Shown: positions 1 to 12,027 of the stretch, in pieces
Position numbering within the stretch: position 1 is the stretch's first letter
Layout of the letters: each line of letters begins with the position of its first letter
DNA from: Aplidium turbinatum
Lineage: Eukaryota > Chordata > Ascidiacea > Aplousobranchia > Polyclinidae
Direction of reading: 5' to 3'
Length of the DNA: 64,000 nt
Assembly: GCA_918807975.1 (NCBI GenBank)
Contig: OU964925.1
Span: 30,911,608-30,975,607 of the forward strand
The notes under the pieces: model-generated
Databases searched by the model: none
What the model was told of the DNA's origin: nothing
What the model saw: the letters and a program-made list of their open reading frames with translations, nothing else
Position numbers and translations under genes: made by a program

Positions 1-362
1 AAACAAAAGAAGTTGGTGGCTTCCTGATGTAAACATTTATAGAAATCATATAAATAGACGAACGAAGCTAATGCGATATACCGTGACTGACAGCCAGCCA
101 AGCCTGATCTTTTTATATTGACTCCAAGTTTGCCTGCGTTAAATCAGAGCAAAAGAATCGATGTCGCTAGCTTGAGTGTCGTGGTTTAAGCCCAACAGGG
201 ATTATGCCACATGGTGCAAACGTACGAGTGGTAAGTGAGGAATGAACGAATTGCAATCTTGGAAAGAAAGTTCAAGCTTATCGAACAACACAACAGGTAG
301 AGTTTCTGCAAGCGAATAATGGAATAACGAACTATGGACTAACGCTTCCTAATGAAACCCAC
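1..362. other. Left edge, intron of the TRPM gene
   Basis: No exon is recognisable here. The exon at 363-534 ends with a donor site at its low-coordinate side, so the rest of the channel gene continues beyond the window. No repeat family shared with the rest of the window was seen. Confidence 0.5.
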
Positions 363-534
363 CCGTCGTCTTCCGCATACTGATGAGCAAAGGCAAGTAG
401 GTCAGCGGCTCTTCCGCTTCCATCACACACGATCACAGGAATAGGAGGAGTTTGTCTCACACTCTCCAGTACAACGTTGATGGTGTTCTTGCCTCCTTCA
501 AGCACCAAACACACCACAGACGTGCGGCAGGCGC
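363..534 (-). CDS. TRPM exon: [12 protein letters not shown] block
   Basis: The exon has acceptor tatacag and donor GG|GTGGGT. It reads [14 protein letters not shown], then [19 protein letters not shown], then YAEDDG, which is the strongest TRPM signature in the window. It ends with two bases of a split codon, so the next exon lies off the left edge. Confidence 0.93.
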
Positions 535-3500
535 CTGTATACCGTTGAAAACGCAACCTCACGTTAGTTTTCCACAGATGAATCCTTGCGTGACGCAAAA
601 GAAAAACAATTGACGTGACGTTGAACATGAAGCTGAATGTTCGTTCAATTTCATGTTGCAAGACGTCACAATGGATACAGCGTATTTGAATCGACGTGGT
701 CGAGAAAACAAAAAAGTGTTTTACAACAATTCTAAGCAAAACAAAATGCAACCACGCAACAAAAATATGTCCTTTTTGCATTTATTCAACGGCTAATGCA
801 AATAAAACAAATTTTGCAGGGTAATTTCTTGATAAAATAGCATCACCACCACGCTGAGAGAAAAAACACCAAGAAAAGTGATTATATTTTTGTGACGAAA
901 ACTGGCTGATGTAAAACATTTCATCAAAAATATTTTACGTATTTGATGACGCCATTGCTGTTTGCTAAATAATATCATTGCAATCAAGAAAAGTTGATAA
1001 AATTAATAAAGTCAATTATTATCAATCAATACTGACGCTGATGGGTGAGCTGCTGGGAGAATTTCTTCTCGAGTTGCCTCCGAAAGCGCAGCTCACTGTC
1101 ATACCGTCCCTCGGTACCATTGTCCACCAGGAGGAAATGGGTGTGGGCGGTGTGGAGCACCGAACCCTTGCTCAGGGGGTTCTCCATTGTTTGATACGAA
1201 CTGATTTGCTGAAAAATTACCAAAATCACCGATTGCTTTTGTCATCAATTAAAGATGCTGATCACTATAGACATGATTAAAATATTGCATGCACAAGAGT
1301 GAAATCATGCTTTCGGAACAGGTCTATTAGACGCGTCCGAATGACTTTAACCTGCATGACGTAATACTTGGATATTTCTTGTATTTATTGTTGAAGTTGT
1401 CCAGTTTGTCTGAGTGATTCGGGTTGAAGTCATTACGCCACTACGACCTTGCGCGTTGGGTTTGTGTCAAAATGACGTGGACAGTCCATGCCTATGTCAC
1501 TGTTTTGCGTTTTGTCGAGTGAATAACCAAAGAATGTGCATAGAATGTATGCTTCCACATGGGGATGCTAACCAAGCTACAATTGTATGATAAATCTAGT
1601 GACATCGCTATGGGTAGTATTGAAAGAATGGATGACCATAAAACTAAGATTATACGCAATCGAGTTTCTGCTGTGATGTCAATTTCGAACATAATCACTT
1701 ATTCCTTTAAACATAATCTAAAATCGATCCAAACATCACAGCGTTGGGATAATTCTTACGATGAAATTGATTATTAGTATGCATCTAAGACGGATGGATT
1801 TTAAAACTAGTCTTCGATTCAAACCTTTTTTAAGTATTGGTTAAATACAAAACTGCCATGCCTCGAATTTTACAACCTATCATGCATTTTATTCAACACC
1901 ATGGCGCTAATTATGTTGCAATGCTTTAAGATGCTATAACAAGAATCTTAGTTTTATCATGGCAATGCGTAAATAACGATGAAGGATTTCTATGACGACC
2001 AACGGGATAATGCTAACACAAAAATCGATTTTGGCGCATGCTTAATTACTGCTGAGCACATCAACAAGCTCAGAAACCCAGTGTCAACAAGGACAGCCTG
2101 GAAATGAAGTGAGCTGGTAACAAAAGAATTGCCGCCTGGTTTAGCAGCAAAGTCTGCAGACGAAACGTTGAATCCAGAACACAGAGTGCAAACGGCTTCC
2201 TCATTCTAATAGCTTTTAATATCCTCACATTTTTTTAACGATTTTGATACGGAAAGGTAATGCTGTGTTACTTCTATGAATAACAGTAGTTAATTATGGA
2301 CCGAGCGGTTACAAAAGCACGGAAGTTGCTTTAAGATGACGGATCTAACCGCAGTGCGCTTTTCTTGTCACATGGTTGTTAGGACTTAGGATGGTCTGCG
2401 TTGGAGATGTGTTTGCCATATACAGGATACACAACCTTACGGCTTACACCACCGATTTGGGACGCTTCCAACCAGTAAACCAGGTATTGTTTACATTGAT
2501 TCAACGTCTCTATACGTTGACACGATGTAAGACAAATTTGCTGACTGAACGCTTAAAGTGCTGCATCAGCACAAGAATGCACGGAATAACAAAGCCAACC
2601 TTCAAAGGACACTACAGAATGGCTGTCAACATGTCTGCTAAATAAAATTGCGCTGTGCTTGCGAGAGGGATGTCGACATACTCTTCATGAACTTGAACGT
2701 AGGAATCGTTTTGACAAAAAGCGAAACCTTACAAAATCATTTTCAGAGCCGATACACAAATCATAAAGCCTTCTTCCCTTAAAGTTTGTCAATCTAAAAA
2801 AAAATTGACGCCGATAAAAACCATAGTAATGTGTCCATAAGTTTCAAGTCAAAGTTTAAAAGCTACCGTGTCTGGCTTTGCGGTTTGGTAAGCAACACTT
2901 ACAAAGGCTGCCATGACATCCACAAATTAATAGGTGCCCTGCTGTGAAATACAGGTTAGCACAACTGAGGTACTGTACAATAATTCCGAATAAAAGAAGT
3001 GTATTTCTCCAGTTAACCAATGAGAACGAGTCATTCAAATTAATTCACGGGTAGACCAGGCGCAATAGAAAACAGATTAAACTTGGTCGAAAGGAAGGTT
3101 CTTCAAAACAAAACTAACCACTTTATGTTTCCTCCCCAGACAGTAAACAAACTTACGCGAATAAACCACTTCCCACGTGAATTTAACGTTTGTTTGCTGG
3201 CAAGCGTAACGTTTAGTAAACAATAGTTAGGCTTGTTGTGCTGTTGCAAACGTTTACTTGTTGTGGTCACCAATACCCGATCTCATTTTTCACATTGATT
3301 TGACGTCAGTTGAGGGAAGTAGCTTGTAAGACGTTCGTTGGATCATGATAAGAATTAAACAATCGCTAAACGACGATGAATTGTCAACGTTATAGTACTC
3401 ACTTCTGTCCCGATTAAGTCTTCTCTATGATCAACAACCCCCCAAGGGGCCACTCCCACACTGACTATCTTTCCTCGAGAGCGGGCTTTGTGTTCCTTCA

Positions 3501-6500
3501 GGGCGTCACCAACTATCATACCGACCCCTAACAAATAAAATGAGCCAGAGTTAGTGTGATGTGCATGGCAGATCGATGAGAGTGACAATGAGAAATCATA
3601 AAATAAAAAGCTCTCATAAAAAAAGACAATGGAATTAATTTTTAGTTTCTGCATGTGGTTCCTGTACATCAAACTGGATGCATTGTAAAAGTATGAAAAG
3701 TTTGGTTCTCACAAGCATCAACTGTGCGAGTGCGACAAACGCATTACCAAGCCTGGGCTGATATATCGTCTGTGCAATTTCAACTTTCGTTAAATACTGT
3801 ACTGTGTAAAGTTACTATGTTCAGGACATACAATTGTACAGATGATTCAATGTTTGTTGAGTAGAAGGGGAAAACCATGTCAATTATTCGAGCGCTTATA
3901 AATGCAGCTTCGTTAATGAAAACATAACGTGAATCAACGTACCTACAGTGAAATTTAATAAACACGTATAAAAAATATAGCGACGTTCCACAAAGGTATT
4001 TTAAAAATATATCTAGACAGATTGAACGCCAGATCACCATTCACAATTGAAAGCTAACTTTTACAACGAGCACCAAATTGGACTGGCGAGATGCAATCTT
4101 TTTGAGAACATCAGAAGAGTGCTCCGAGCTGTGTCATTAGTCCCCATGTAACAACTTATCCTTTGTAAAAGAACAAGATCATAAACCGCTAACCTGTGTT
4201 CAAGCCAAAGGTCATAATCCAAGCGCCTGTTGTCTTGGCCGCTTTTATTAATCCATTGCAGAAAACTCTGAAAAAATCTTTGTTAAAAAGGAAAATAATT
4301 CGATAGTTATGAGATTAGGCCTGGCAAGCCCTCACAAAGTCGCTATTAGAAGTTATTTTTCAGGTAGTTTCAGGTGCTTACTAGCTTATGCCATATAAGT
4401 ACCACATATAAGGCTATATCTAGAACACAAAATCAATTTTCAAAAATTGTGTGCCCAAAAATATACTCCTTCTTATGCGCCATGCATGTTCCAGACTTGG
4501 GCGTTCAAGCACAGTTCTTCCCATTTATCCCGGTATTTAACTGTATTAAAAATCGTTGTGGTTGTAACGTGGAGATCATCCTTGAGGTTATCGAGAAAAG
4601 CGAGGTGCTGTTTTCCACGAGCTGGTTTTCCTTTGATCTTTCCACAGAAAGCGGTGTGCTCTAATTGTTTCTTCCTCATGACATGGCCGAAAAAAAAACT
4701 TGTTTGTCGTTTGATAATGTTTTTCAAGAGGGTTCTGGTTTGATTGGTTGAGATAGTACGTCTTCATTTATTTTGTGGCTGATGTACGATATTCGTTGCA
4801 TTTTTCGAAAAAAAAAAAACACACATTTCAGCGGCATTTTAAATACTTCTGTATTTCTTTGCTTAGCATTGTTATCCAAAATATACTCATCGTAATATTG
4901 TCAGTTTATAATTTAATTGGATGAAAAGTTTGCCTGAACACGACAGTTATGTGACCTCACCTGTGTAATTTTGGTTGCAATTGGAAGTTATGTGCCCCAC
5001 CGTGAACAGTAATCACCATCTTGGGCGGGTTTAATTTCCATTCGTCATATAATAGCTTGAGCACAAGGTCGGGGTTTGTGTCATGGGAAAGACGAATGTA
5101 CTACAACAAAGCAAGGTTGACAAACTACGTGACATTGAGATGTAAAGGCACTATTAGACCTTCGTGTCAGGGCAAAACCCACCATACTAAAAGCTTATCT
5201 GAAAGGTTGTTGGTGCGGTGTGGCTATTCCCCACTGGATTAATTAACTGGTGGGTGACAAAACGATGACGTAAGATACCTGATGACACGTTGCATTTTAT
5301 ACATATGGTAGTGTTTATTGTATTGAAAGTAACAACAACGTATTAGGTACCTACAACGTACAGCAATAATATGTTTTAACCGAAACCGCGCTGCTGTTTT
5401 TGTCAATTTCCCTTGTGTAGCTTTCATTTAGCCTTTCAGTTCACAAGGGAGCCTTTCATTTAGTTCCTCAACCATGCCTGCATCACAGACCTGCCAACTC
5501 TTTTACTGGGCAGCAAATCTTATTAACAAAACCGTTCTAATTGGAAAAGCCGTTAATTCCTTTGAATAAACAGATACGCTGTGAAATTTTATAAATATTC
5601 GAAAAAGGCTGTCTCCGAATAAGGATTTATCCGAATAGGATTCTCTAAATCAGGGGTGGGCAACCTTTTTAACACAAGGGTCAGTTAAGAAAATGTAATG
5701 CTTAGAGGAGGGCTGCACATCAAATAAACACTAATTTATATTTTCAGCAATGGAGTTTATCTGATTGAAATTTTGTACAAGAATGTCATCCTACTGCAGT
5801 GAATTCAATTCAAGCTGGATTTCTACAGGCGCAAAACTTATTTCACAGGTACAGGGGAGTGAAAAGACGGTCATATCACTGTTTAAGCTTCGAAATTGTG
5901 TAAATCGAGATAAAAATAGCCTTAATTTAAATAGCCTTATTTGGGGAAAAATAGCTGGAAGATGAAGGGCCGCACAAAAAATGGAAAAAGGCCACATGCA
6001 GCCCGCATGTTGCCCACCCCTACTCTAAATAGTAGCAGATCGGCATTATCATGACCTTTGTCTTAAAATTCCATCCGTGATAAACATTACAATTAAGAAA
6101 CACCACAATTTTAACGCAATCAATGCTCGATTGCTTCCTTGGTAAATGAAAACAAGAACATTCGTAATACAATAAATTATTCGGACTTGTTGTTGTTGAA
6201 AAGGAACATGATAAGTCAGGTGGGTTTGCTGATGATTAGTCATCGGGTTATAGAAGACTAAAATTTGCAGCTTCAGCTCACACAAGATCGTTTTACAACA
6301 AATTGTAAAACACATAGTCTGACAATCATGAAAAAATGTGCAGACACGTTAAAATTACTACTAAAAACTGTTTATATTATATAAAGCAATACTACACCAT
6401 ATCACCACAACCACTCTTCTTCAGAAAATGTAGAGAAGTGTTAAATTATACATTTTTCAAAAATAAACAAATTGTGGAATCTGCCTATTAATTAACAAGC

Positions 6501-7671
6501 ATATTAATTGAAACATTGAAGCAACTGTAATTTCATTTCATTTAAAAACGACATTTTCTGGATAATATGACTAACAAAAATCTAAAGACTTCACATTTAA
6601 AAGACTATTATTCTTGACTTGTCATGTCTGGCTCACGGACAGAATTTCATCTGCAGAGAAGCACACCAACTACTTTTCCATAGTTTATAACAAATTTAAA
6701 TGGCAATAAATCTCATTGTGTTTTCACTAACCTTTGATTTGTCTCCTTCTCCAGTCCCCTGAAATTCCATGGTTCCATGTGCGTCTGTAGGATACAAGGA
6801 GGTATTCTGCATGATGTTCCACTTATCCACCTGCTTCGGTCTAAAAACAGATGAATGAGAGTTTGTTTTTATTATAAATTTAGTGATGGCAACATTCGTG
6901 ATTCAGTGAAAACAGCATCAACGTTTAATTCACTGAGGAGCTGCAAGATATAATAACTCTTACACATCACATAAAGTAGCAGTTTCATCATAGTATTAAA
7001 AATGCACCAAATTCAATACAAATTTTCATAAACACACTCCTCTAAAAATCACCGGTATGATAACGTAAATTGAAAGAAAATATACAAAAATTTATAGCTG
7101 CAAAATCGACTTGTAAAGAAGAAATATATGTACTTCAAGATTATGATTAGCTTCAATATTTAAAATACCAGTATATATATATATTTCAGATTCTACATAT
7201 GTGTTAAAAATAAGTAGAAAAACTATTGCAGATTGACTTATCTTCTTATTCAGTTCAACAGCAAACATGTCAACCAATATATACATGAATTTATTTATGT
7301 GGTTCTGGACTGGTAGAACCTGGAAGCTAAGAAACACCACTGTTGAGCCAACAAAGCCAGCTGCTACTTTGAAATAACAAGTAAACGGAAGAGAAATTGA
7401 TTGAGAACATTAAGATAACAGAAAACACATGATTCCAGACGCAAACAAATGAAAAAAATTTTTAAGAAACATATTATACATTGTGGGTGCTCCTGCAGTA
7501 AAAGAAACAAAACTTGTCTCATCCCGTCTAGTTTTGCCTTCTTCGCCAACCACAGAAAGTTTTCCATAAAAATTTTGAGCACTTGCACCAAGCGGTAGCA
7601 AGTCTTCTTCAACACGAACTCCAGGAACGCTTAAATAATCGTGATCGGATAACAATCTTCCGCACCCACAC
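363..7671 (-). CDS. TRPM-family cation channel, N-terminal part (7 exons, gene continues off the left edge)
   Basis: TRPM channels are plasma-membrane cation channels with a large cytoplasmic N-terminal homology region (MHR1/2) before the ankyrin-like repeats and six membrane segments. Seven minus-strand exons (7480-7671, 6732-6840, 4961-5100, 4194-4267, 3403-3527, 1037-1208, 363-534) join in phase into 984 nt, about 328 residues. Recognisable blocks in order are [94 protein letters not shown] and [19 protein letters not shown]. These align in order with the TRPM1/3/6/7 subgroup better than with TRPM2/4/5, from memory of those families. The usual TGG in the TGGxNTG turn reads TFG here. No membrane segment lies in the window. 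The true start is uncertain: the first listed exon opens in mid-codon, so at least one upstream exon exists. Confidence 0.93.
1037..1208 (-). CDS. TRPM exon: [13 protein letters not shown] block
   Basis: The exon has acceptor tttttcag. The donor GTCAGT is weaker than consensus, but it is the one that keeps phase with the next exon, giving QLTHQ-R-ACRTSVV. The residues match the TRPM segment NPxSKxxVL..HSHFIL.DNGT followed by the basic RRQLEKK run. Confidence 0.9.
3403..3527 (-). CDS. TRPM exon: APWGVV block
   Basis: The exon has acceptor atttgttag and donor GAA|GTGAGT. It reads [18 protein letters not shown] then [17 protein letters not shown], corresponding to the well conserved GIAPWGxxENxxDLIG of TRPM channels. 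Confidence 0.92.
4194..4267 (-). CDS. TRPM exon: TTGAWI block
   Basis: This short exon has acceptor ttttttcag and donor ACAG|GTTAGC. It reads [18 protein letters not shown] then FGLNTG. The phases on both sides fit the neighbouring exons exactly, with split AGA and GGG codons. Confidence 0.9.
4473..4780 (-). mobile_element. LINE fragment, reverse-transcriptase C-terminal end
   Basis: The minus strand reads [19 protein letters not shown] and then [19 protein letters not shown]. This is the FGHxxRxxxLE...GKxxRGRxxxxxLD pattern typical of the C-terminal part of non-LTR retrotransposon ORF2. It sits in a TRPM intron and is truncated on both sides, with no tail or target duplication found. Confidence 0.75.
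4961..5100 (-). CDS. TRPM exon: VHGG block
   Basis: The exon has acceptor ttgttgtag and donor ACAG|GTGAGG. It reads [17 protein letters not shown] then [19 protein letters not shown], matching the TRPM segment RxSxDTxPDxLLxLL...LPKLxISVHGG. Confidence 0.93.
5651..6022. mobile_element. hAT-like MITE with 8-bp target duplication
   Basis: The terminal inverted repeat is CAGGGGTGGGCAAC on the left and TAGGGGTGGGCAAC on the reverse of the right end. The direct duplication CTCTAAAT flanks it (5643-5650 and 6023-6030). The length of 372 bp, CAG-type ends and 8-bp duplication fit a non-autonomous hAT element inside a TRPM intron. No transposase frame was seen. Confidence 0.88.
6732..6840 (-). CDS. 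TRPM exon: [12 protein letters not shown] block
   Basis: The exon has acceptor ctgtttttag and donor AAAG|GTTAGT. It reads [20 protein letters not shown] then GTMEFQG, matching the TRPM motif KW....T...PTDAxGxIEFQGG. Confidence 0.92.
7480..7671 (-). CDS. TRPM exon: CGRLLSDH block, most N-terminal exon recognised
   Basis: The exon has acceptor ttctgtgtag and donor CAAT|GTATAA. It reads [17 protein letters not shown] and then a family-variable stretch with [18 protein letters not shown]. The opening matches the C-x-CGRLxxxH motif near the TRPM N terminus. It begins with one base of a split codon, so another exon precedes it. Confidence 0.82.
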
Positions 7672-8479
7672 CTACACAGAACATGTGTTTTTTATGTGTA
7701 TTTTAATATTAACACAACAATAAAGGAGTTAATAAAATTTAGAAGGTATTACCATCTCCACTTATGAGGATGAGGAGTTTAGAAAAAACTATGTTAAAAG
7801 ATTTCAAATTACATACATGATGGACATGGACTAAAACTGCTACTGCAGTAATTATGACAAACAGTAAAAGCTCAACATGTCTACCGGGATATTTATTCTA
7901 ACAAAATCTCTGAAGTATTTTAAGGAAAAAAATTAATAAGATAGCTATAATAAATATACTTTGTAATCATATGGCATTTAAGCCTTCTCAAGACTCTACT
8001 ATGCCCATAACAAGCTGTAAACAAAATCTTAAACATTGTTTCAATGGCAAAGCTTTGTGAATCAGCGATGGTAGCATACGTCATTGCATTGCAATAAACT
8101 AGATCATAGAAGTTTTAGCTATGCACAAATGATACAACTGAGCCGTACATCTTCAACTGTACAACTGCGCTACTTCAACAAACCAAACCTCGATAAGCTT
8201 TCAGTTGAAGATAAAGTGAGCGGTAGGAACTTTGAGCATTCTCTTTTCCGAATGTTTAGCTCAACCCAACTCTTTTCCTGAAACACAGTTTCTTGGATAA
8301 AAGGTTCAAAAAGTTACCGGATATCCTTAAAAATATGCAAGCACTTTCAAATATGGAAAGTTATGAAGTTTTGTGAGGCAATGAATGCCAAAATATAGAA
8401 TAGCCGTGAACTTGAACTGAAAAGCACAAACTGAACAAATGGCACAAAAATGATTACGAGTAAATTATGCGGTGGGAAA

Positions 8480-8810
8480 CAGATCACATGAGGTGGAAAC
8501 TACAGGCATTGGACAAACAATTAGAACACAAAAAGGAACGATGAGCCACAGACGAATAACTGCTGGTTGAGAGATGGATTGTTACGTTTGATTCTTAAGG
8601 CTTCCATGATCTTAGTCTGAAAATCAGATCTGCCCAGGGAGATGATTTTGAATTGGCACTTAAACCCAACCTAACAACTAAAAGTGCAATTAAAGAGCAC
8701 ATCGCCTCTTGTGAAACGTGCACTGACAATGTCTCGATCAACCAATTTAAAATCATCTGTCGAGGCAGATCTGATTTTCAGAGGCTATAATCTGTTGTAA
8801 CAAACAAAAC
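8480..8810. mobile_element. Inverted pair of Penelope-like GIY-YIG 3' fragments
   Basis: Downward from about 8665 the minus strand reads [20 protein letters not shown] then NNPSLNQQLFVCGSSFLFVF, a typical C-terminal end after a GIY-YIG domain. From about 8680 upward the plus strand reads SAIKEHIASCETC and SINQFKIICRGRSDFQ, the same protein region. The two fragments therefore point away from each other from a centre near 8670. Both are old and broken. Confidence 0.72.
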
Positions 8811-9148
8811 ATTGACTTTATTTTGCACATGCTTCATTTCCTATGGTAGATATATATCGAATCAGATTCGATGTAGGCCTATCTAGGCTAGGCTAAGCAG
8901 GCCTCTAAGCTTGTTTATTTTTGAAGAGAACAACCATGGCCTACCAGAGCTGTTTCCTGGCAGCTAAATTCTCGAGCCCGACAGCCAAGACAAAAAATCC
9001 ATTAAAACATTGTGTTTATAAAAATCCGTTAATTGATACAGTATTATATCATGTTTTTGCGTTCACTCAAAAAAGAACAACGCAAACAAGGACCTAAAAC
9101 ATATTTGCAGTTGTATTTAAATGCACTGCTTCCCACATAGGTGTAGAG

Positions 9149-9908
9149 CAGAGGTGACAAACTTGCGGCCCGCATGTGGCCCTTCAAAGAATTTTGTGCG
9201 GCACGCAAATCAATTTGACAATCGCTCATGCATTAAAGACAAAAGACATCTCAAAGCTATTTCATGCCTTCACTGGTACACCTTTCCTTTGCTATTTAAG
9301 CTTTCTTATGCAGTTGAGAGTTGCCACATCGTCTGTTCGACCTAATATTGAACGCTTAGTCAAGCAAAAAACGTTCCAAAAATCCCACTAAGCAAAAAAA
9401 TTCAATGATTCAATGTTATTTTTTAATATTTTATGCTTCAATGCTGCATTAGATAGCTTCAGCTGTATGATTCGCATGGGCTTTTGTTTGTTGTTTGAAA
9501 AAAAAAATTCATCAACTGATTTGTTTTTCGGTGCAAAATGGTCGAAACATTTAGTCAACGTGAGCAAAAAGGATAGAGCCAAAAAAGAAGAAATCATACT
9601 CATATGAAAGCAAACGCTTCGAAAATTAAACTGTCTTCATTATCAGTGCAAGTACTGTTGCTTTCCTTTTTGCTCAAGTTGTTTTGTTTTCATTTTTTAC
9701 TGTTGTATGTTTCGATTATGCGTAAGATAATTTCTACTGTGTAGGTTTTATTTCTTTCATCTGCCGTTTGTTACTTTTCATGAATAAAATCGTGAGTTGC
9801 TTAACTAAAAGATTTCATAGTAGGTTACGATTAAAAAGTTGCATGGCCCGATAACTCATGTGTAATTGACAAAGTGGCCCGCGACCGCAAAAAGGTTCGT
9901 CACCCCTG
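9149..9908. mobile_element. hAT-like element, 760 bp
   Basis: The ends are CAGAGGTGACAAAC and, reversed from the right, CAGGGGTGACGAAC. The perfect 8-bp duplication GTGTAGAG lies at 9141-9148 and 9909-9916. No transposase frame could be recognised, so this is a non-autonomous copy. Confidence 0.88.
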
Positions 9909-10109
9909 GTGTAGAGGGTAGGCTAGAGCTAGTCCTCGAGTTTTTATAGATCGATGGGATGGCGATGCTCATACTTTGTCTAGTTGGTGAAAAAAATATT
10001 GCGAACTCCTGTGAGTGAAGAGAAAAACATTTCAAATACTAACGGAATGGAGAAATGTTGGCTTGTGGAAGCTGGCCTAACATGGCCTACCGGCACGATA
10101 GTTTCGAAG

Positions 10110-10490
10110 GCCATTATTATTTTTTTTTATTTATTTATTTGCATCAGGCACTAAAGAGACAGGCCCATATTCATAAACACAACACAAGTCACAAAATACA
10201 CACGGTTACAATTTACATATACAAGCAAAACTTATGCGTACATAGTCACGTTATAGTGAGACGCATAGTCAGAAGAAGCATAACACTCTGAGGTAAAAAC
10301 TGCAACTAACCACTTGTTAGATGAGACCTGACAGCGGTTGACAAAATTAAATATACGATTTCGGAATAGGGCATGAAACGTAGGAATATGATGGTACGTC
10401 TGAATACTACTAATGCTAACACGCCTCGGTAATTTATGCAATGTTCGAAATGCATTATTGTAAGCCACACGCAATTTATTCATACTTGAG
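10110..10490 (-). mobile_element. 5'-truncated LINE with RT C-terminus and A/T-rich tail
   Basis: The minus strand reads MNKLRVAYNNAFRTLHKLPR, then HIPTFHALFRNRIFNFVNRC, the end of a LINE reverse transcriptase (L-R-VAYNNxFRxLxxLPR pattern). The copy ends at low coordinates in a run of AAAT-type repeats (10117-10140), as expected for a LINE 3' tail. No target duplication was identified. Confidence 0.82.
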
Positions 10491-10499
10491 GATAAGTAT

Positions 10500-11220
10500 C
10501 TGGCTCACAGTTGACTGGAGTACATAGGTAGTTTTATACATAGGTAAACATAAATTACACTAGCACACCTCAGATTTAATATGAACATTAAATAAGTAGG
10601 CTTGCTGTGTTATATTTTATGCGAAAGGTATTTATTAACAAACTGAAGCCTACCATTCTACTAACTATTAATTATAAACCTTCCATGGCCTACTCTATTT
10701 ATTCTTATAACTGCATTGGATTGATAGACTGTGATGTAAATACTTTTCACCCACTGTTGCTACATCATTTGTCAGAGTTTTTGTATTGGTTTAGGCTGAA
10801 AGTACTGTACTCTCAGAATGTGCAGTTTCATGGTATTTCTTTCAAACTTGGCTGGAAAAGGGCCCCCGGACCCGTTATGCTACTATTTGGAAAATCCGAT
10901 TCAGAGAAATCCCAGTTAGTAGAAAGCCTTGTTTCAAGAATTCTAAAATCCCACAGCAGCATCTGTATATTCAAAGGAACTAGCTTAGGCTATAATAGAG
11001 GTTAACTAAGCAAAGTGTCAGCAAAAAAGTCTCAACTAAAGAAGAAAAAAAAAACAGATATCAAACAGTGTTCCATAACAATAGAGGTTAATTAAATAAA
11101 CTTTCAACCAAAAAAACAGTGGTCAAACAGTAAGTAAGCAAAAAGTCAGCTAAAAAAGTCTTAACTAAACTATCAGCAAGAAAATAATAAACATTTGATA
11201 AATTTGTTTTGTTTGTTTGT
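10500..11220. other. No gene recognised
   Basis: A 132-codon plus-strand frame (10607-11005) is present but matches no family known to me and has a low-complexity start, so I do not call it a gene. The stretch 11005-11220 contains loosely repeated A-rich phrases such as agtcagctaaaaaagtct. Confidence 0.4.
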
Positions 11221-11223
11221 TTT

Positions 11224-11516
11224 ATTATCTTTATCCTGCATTGCGGGAAAGCGGACTTGAGCGCTATGCATCGGTGTACGCCTTCCGACGTACACCTGAC
11301 CCACGCTGCAGCCGACTGCAATGTCTGTTTCCGGTTGTCTACTCTACTTATGACTTAAATTTGGTACTACCCATTACTCGAAATCGATCACTGGGTAGGG
11401 GCAATTATCGTAAAGTTTCTTGCCCAGAGAAACAACAGCAAGTGCGGGTGGCTGGAGTCGAACATGCAGGCTCTCGACTGCGAGCCCAACGCGCTAACCA
11501 CTCGGCCACTGCTGCC
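11224..11516 (-). mobile_element. tRNA-derived SINE, family 1
   Basis: On the minus strand the unit starts with a tRNA-like head containing box A TGGCCGAGTGG and box B GTTCGACTCC, then a body of about 200 bp, and ends with TGCAGGATAAAGATAA and an A-rich tail. Near-identical copies lie at 12801-13107 (plus) and 47950-48231 (minus). The tRNA part lacks the integrity of a functional tRNA gene. Confidence 0.92.
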
Positions 11517-11559
11517 AATAAAAGTTTTAAACATAATACTATACTGATCCAAAAACGTT

Positions 11560-11605
11560 ACACTAGCAGCAGCAGCAGTAGAAACAATAGTAATAATAAT
11601 ACCGA
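11560..11605. repeat. AGC/AAT microsatellite
   Basis: Short runs of agcagcagcagcagtag are followed by aatagtaataataat. This is a simple repeat beside the SINE. Confidence 0.8.
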
Positions 11606-11967
11606 TTTTTTGAATCATGGTTTAAGCTTCTTAAGAAAGGTTCTAGTTTGGAATAGGGAGCTTTACACAGGATAATACAACGCAACACAACGGCAGATCT
11701 ACGTATTGATGAACTACAGTTGGACTTCGGCAAGACGCCATACAAAAGGTTGATTGCTAGATTGAATTTTCGAGAAGTGAAGAGCAGTCCACGGTATGCG
11801 CTCAAGGGCCAGAATCTTCTGGAATACAATTCTAGTGACAAATCTAGTGACGTGGAGCGCGTGACGTCAGAGACAGAGCTCTCTGGCGCTACAGTTTTGT
11901 TTTTACCAGTTGCAACTTTTATTTCAAGTTACACTTTCCAACAAAGAAGAGTTATCAGTTTGCCTAC

Positions 11968-12027
11968 CTGTTCTGATTCTTCACCCGATGTCAACCTGCT
12001 TCGCTCCGGCGCTCTTGCTTGTGCCAT
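11968..12027 (-). CDS. Candidate first coding exon of the TRPM gene (tentative)
   Basis: The minus strand has an ATG (12027-12025) followed by 20 codons, MAQARAPERSRLTSGEESEQ, ending exactly at a donor-like CAG|GTAGGC. It lies upstream of the TRPM exons on the right strand, and its charged, Ser-rich composition is plausible for an N terminus. An intermediate exon would be needed before 7671 and I did not find one. It may be chance. Confidence 0.28.

Noticed and set aside
11217-11675. 152-codon plus-strand frame
   Set aside because: It is the antisense of a tRNA-derived SINE. The same peptide appears from the other SINE copies at 12833-13135 and 47934-48254.
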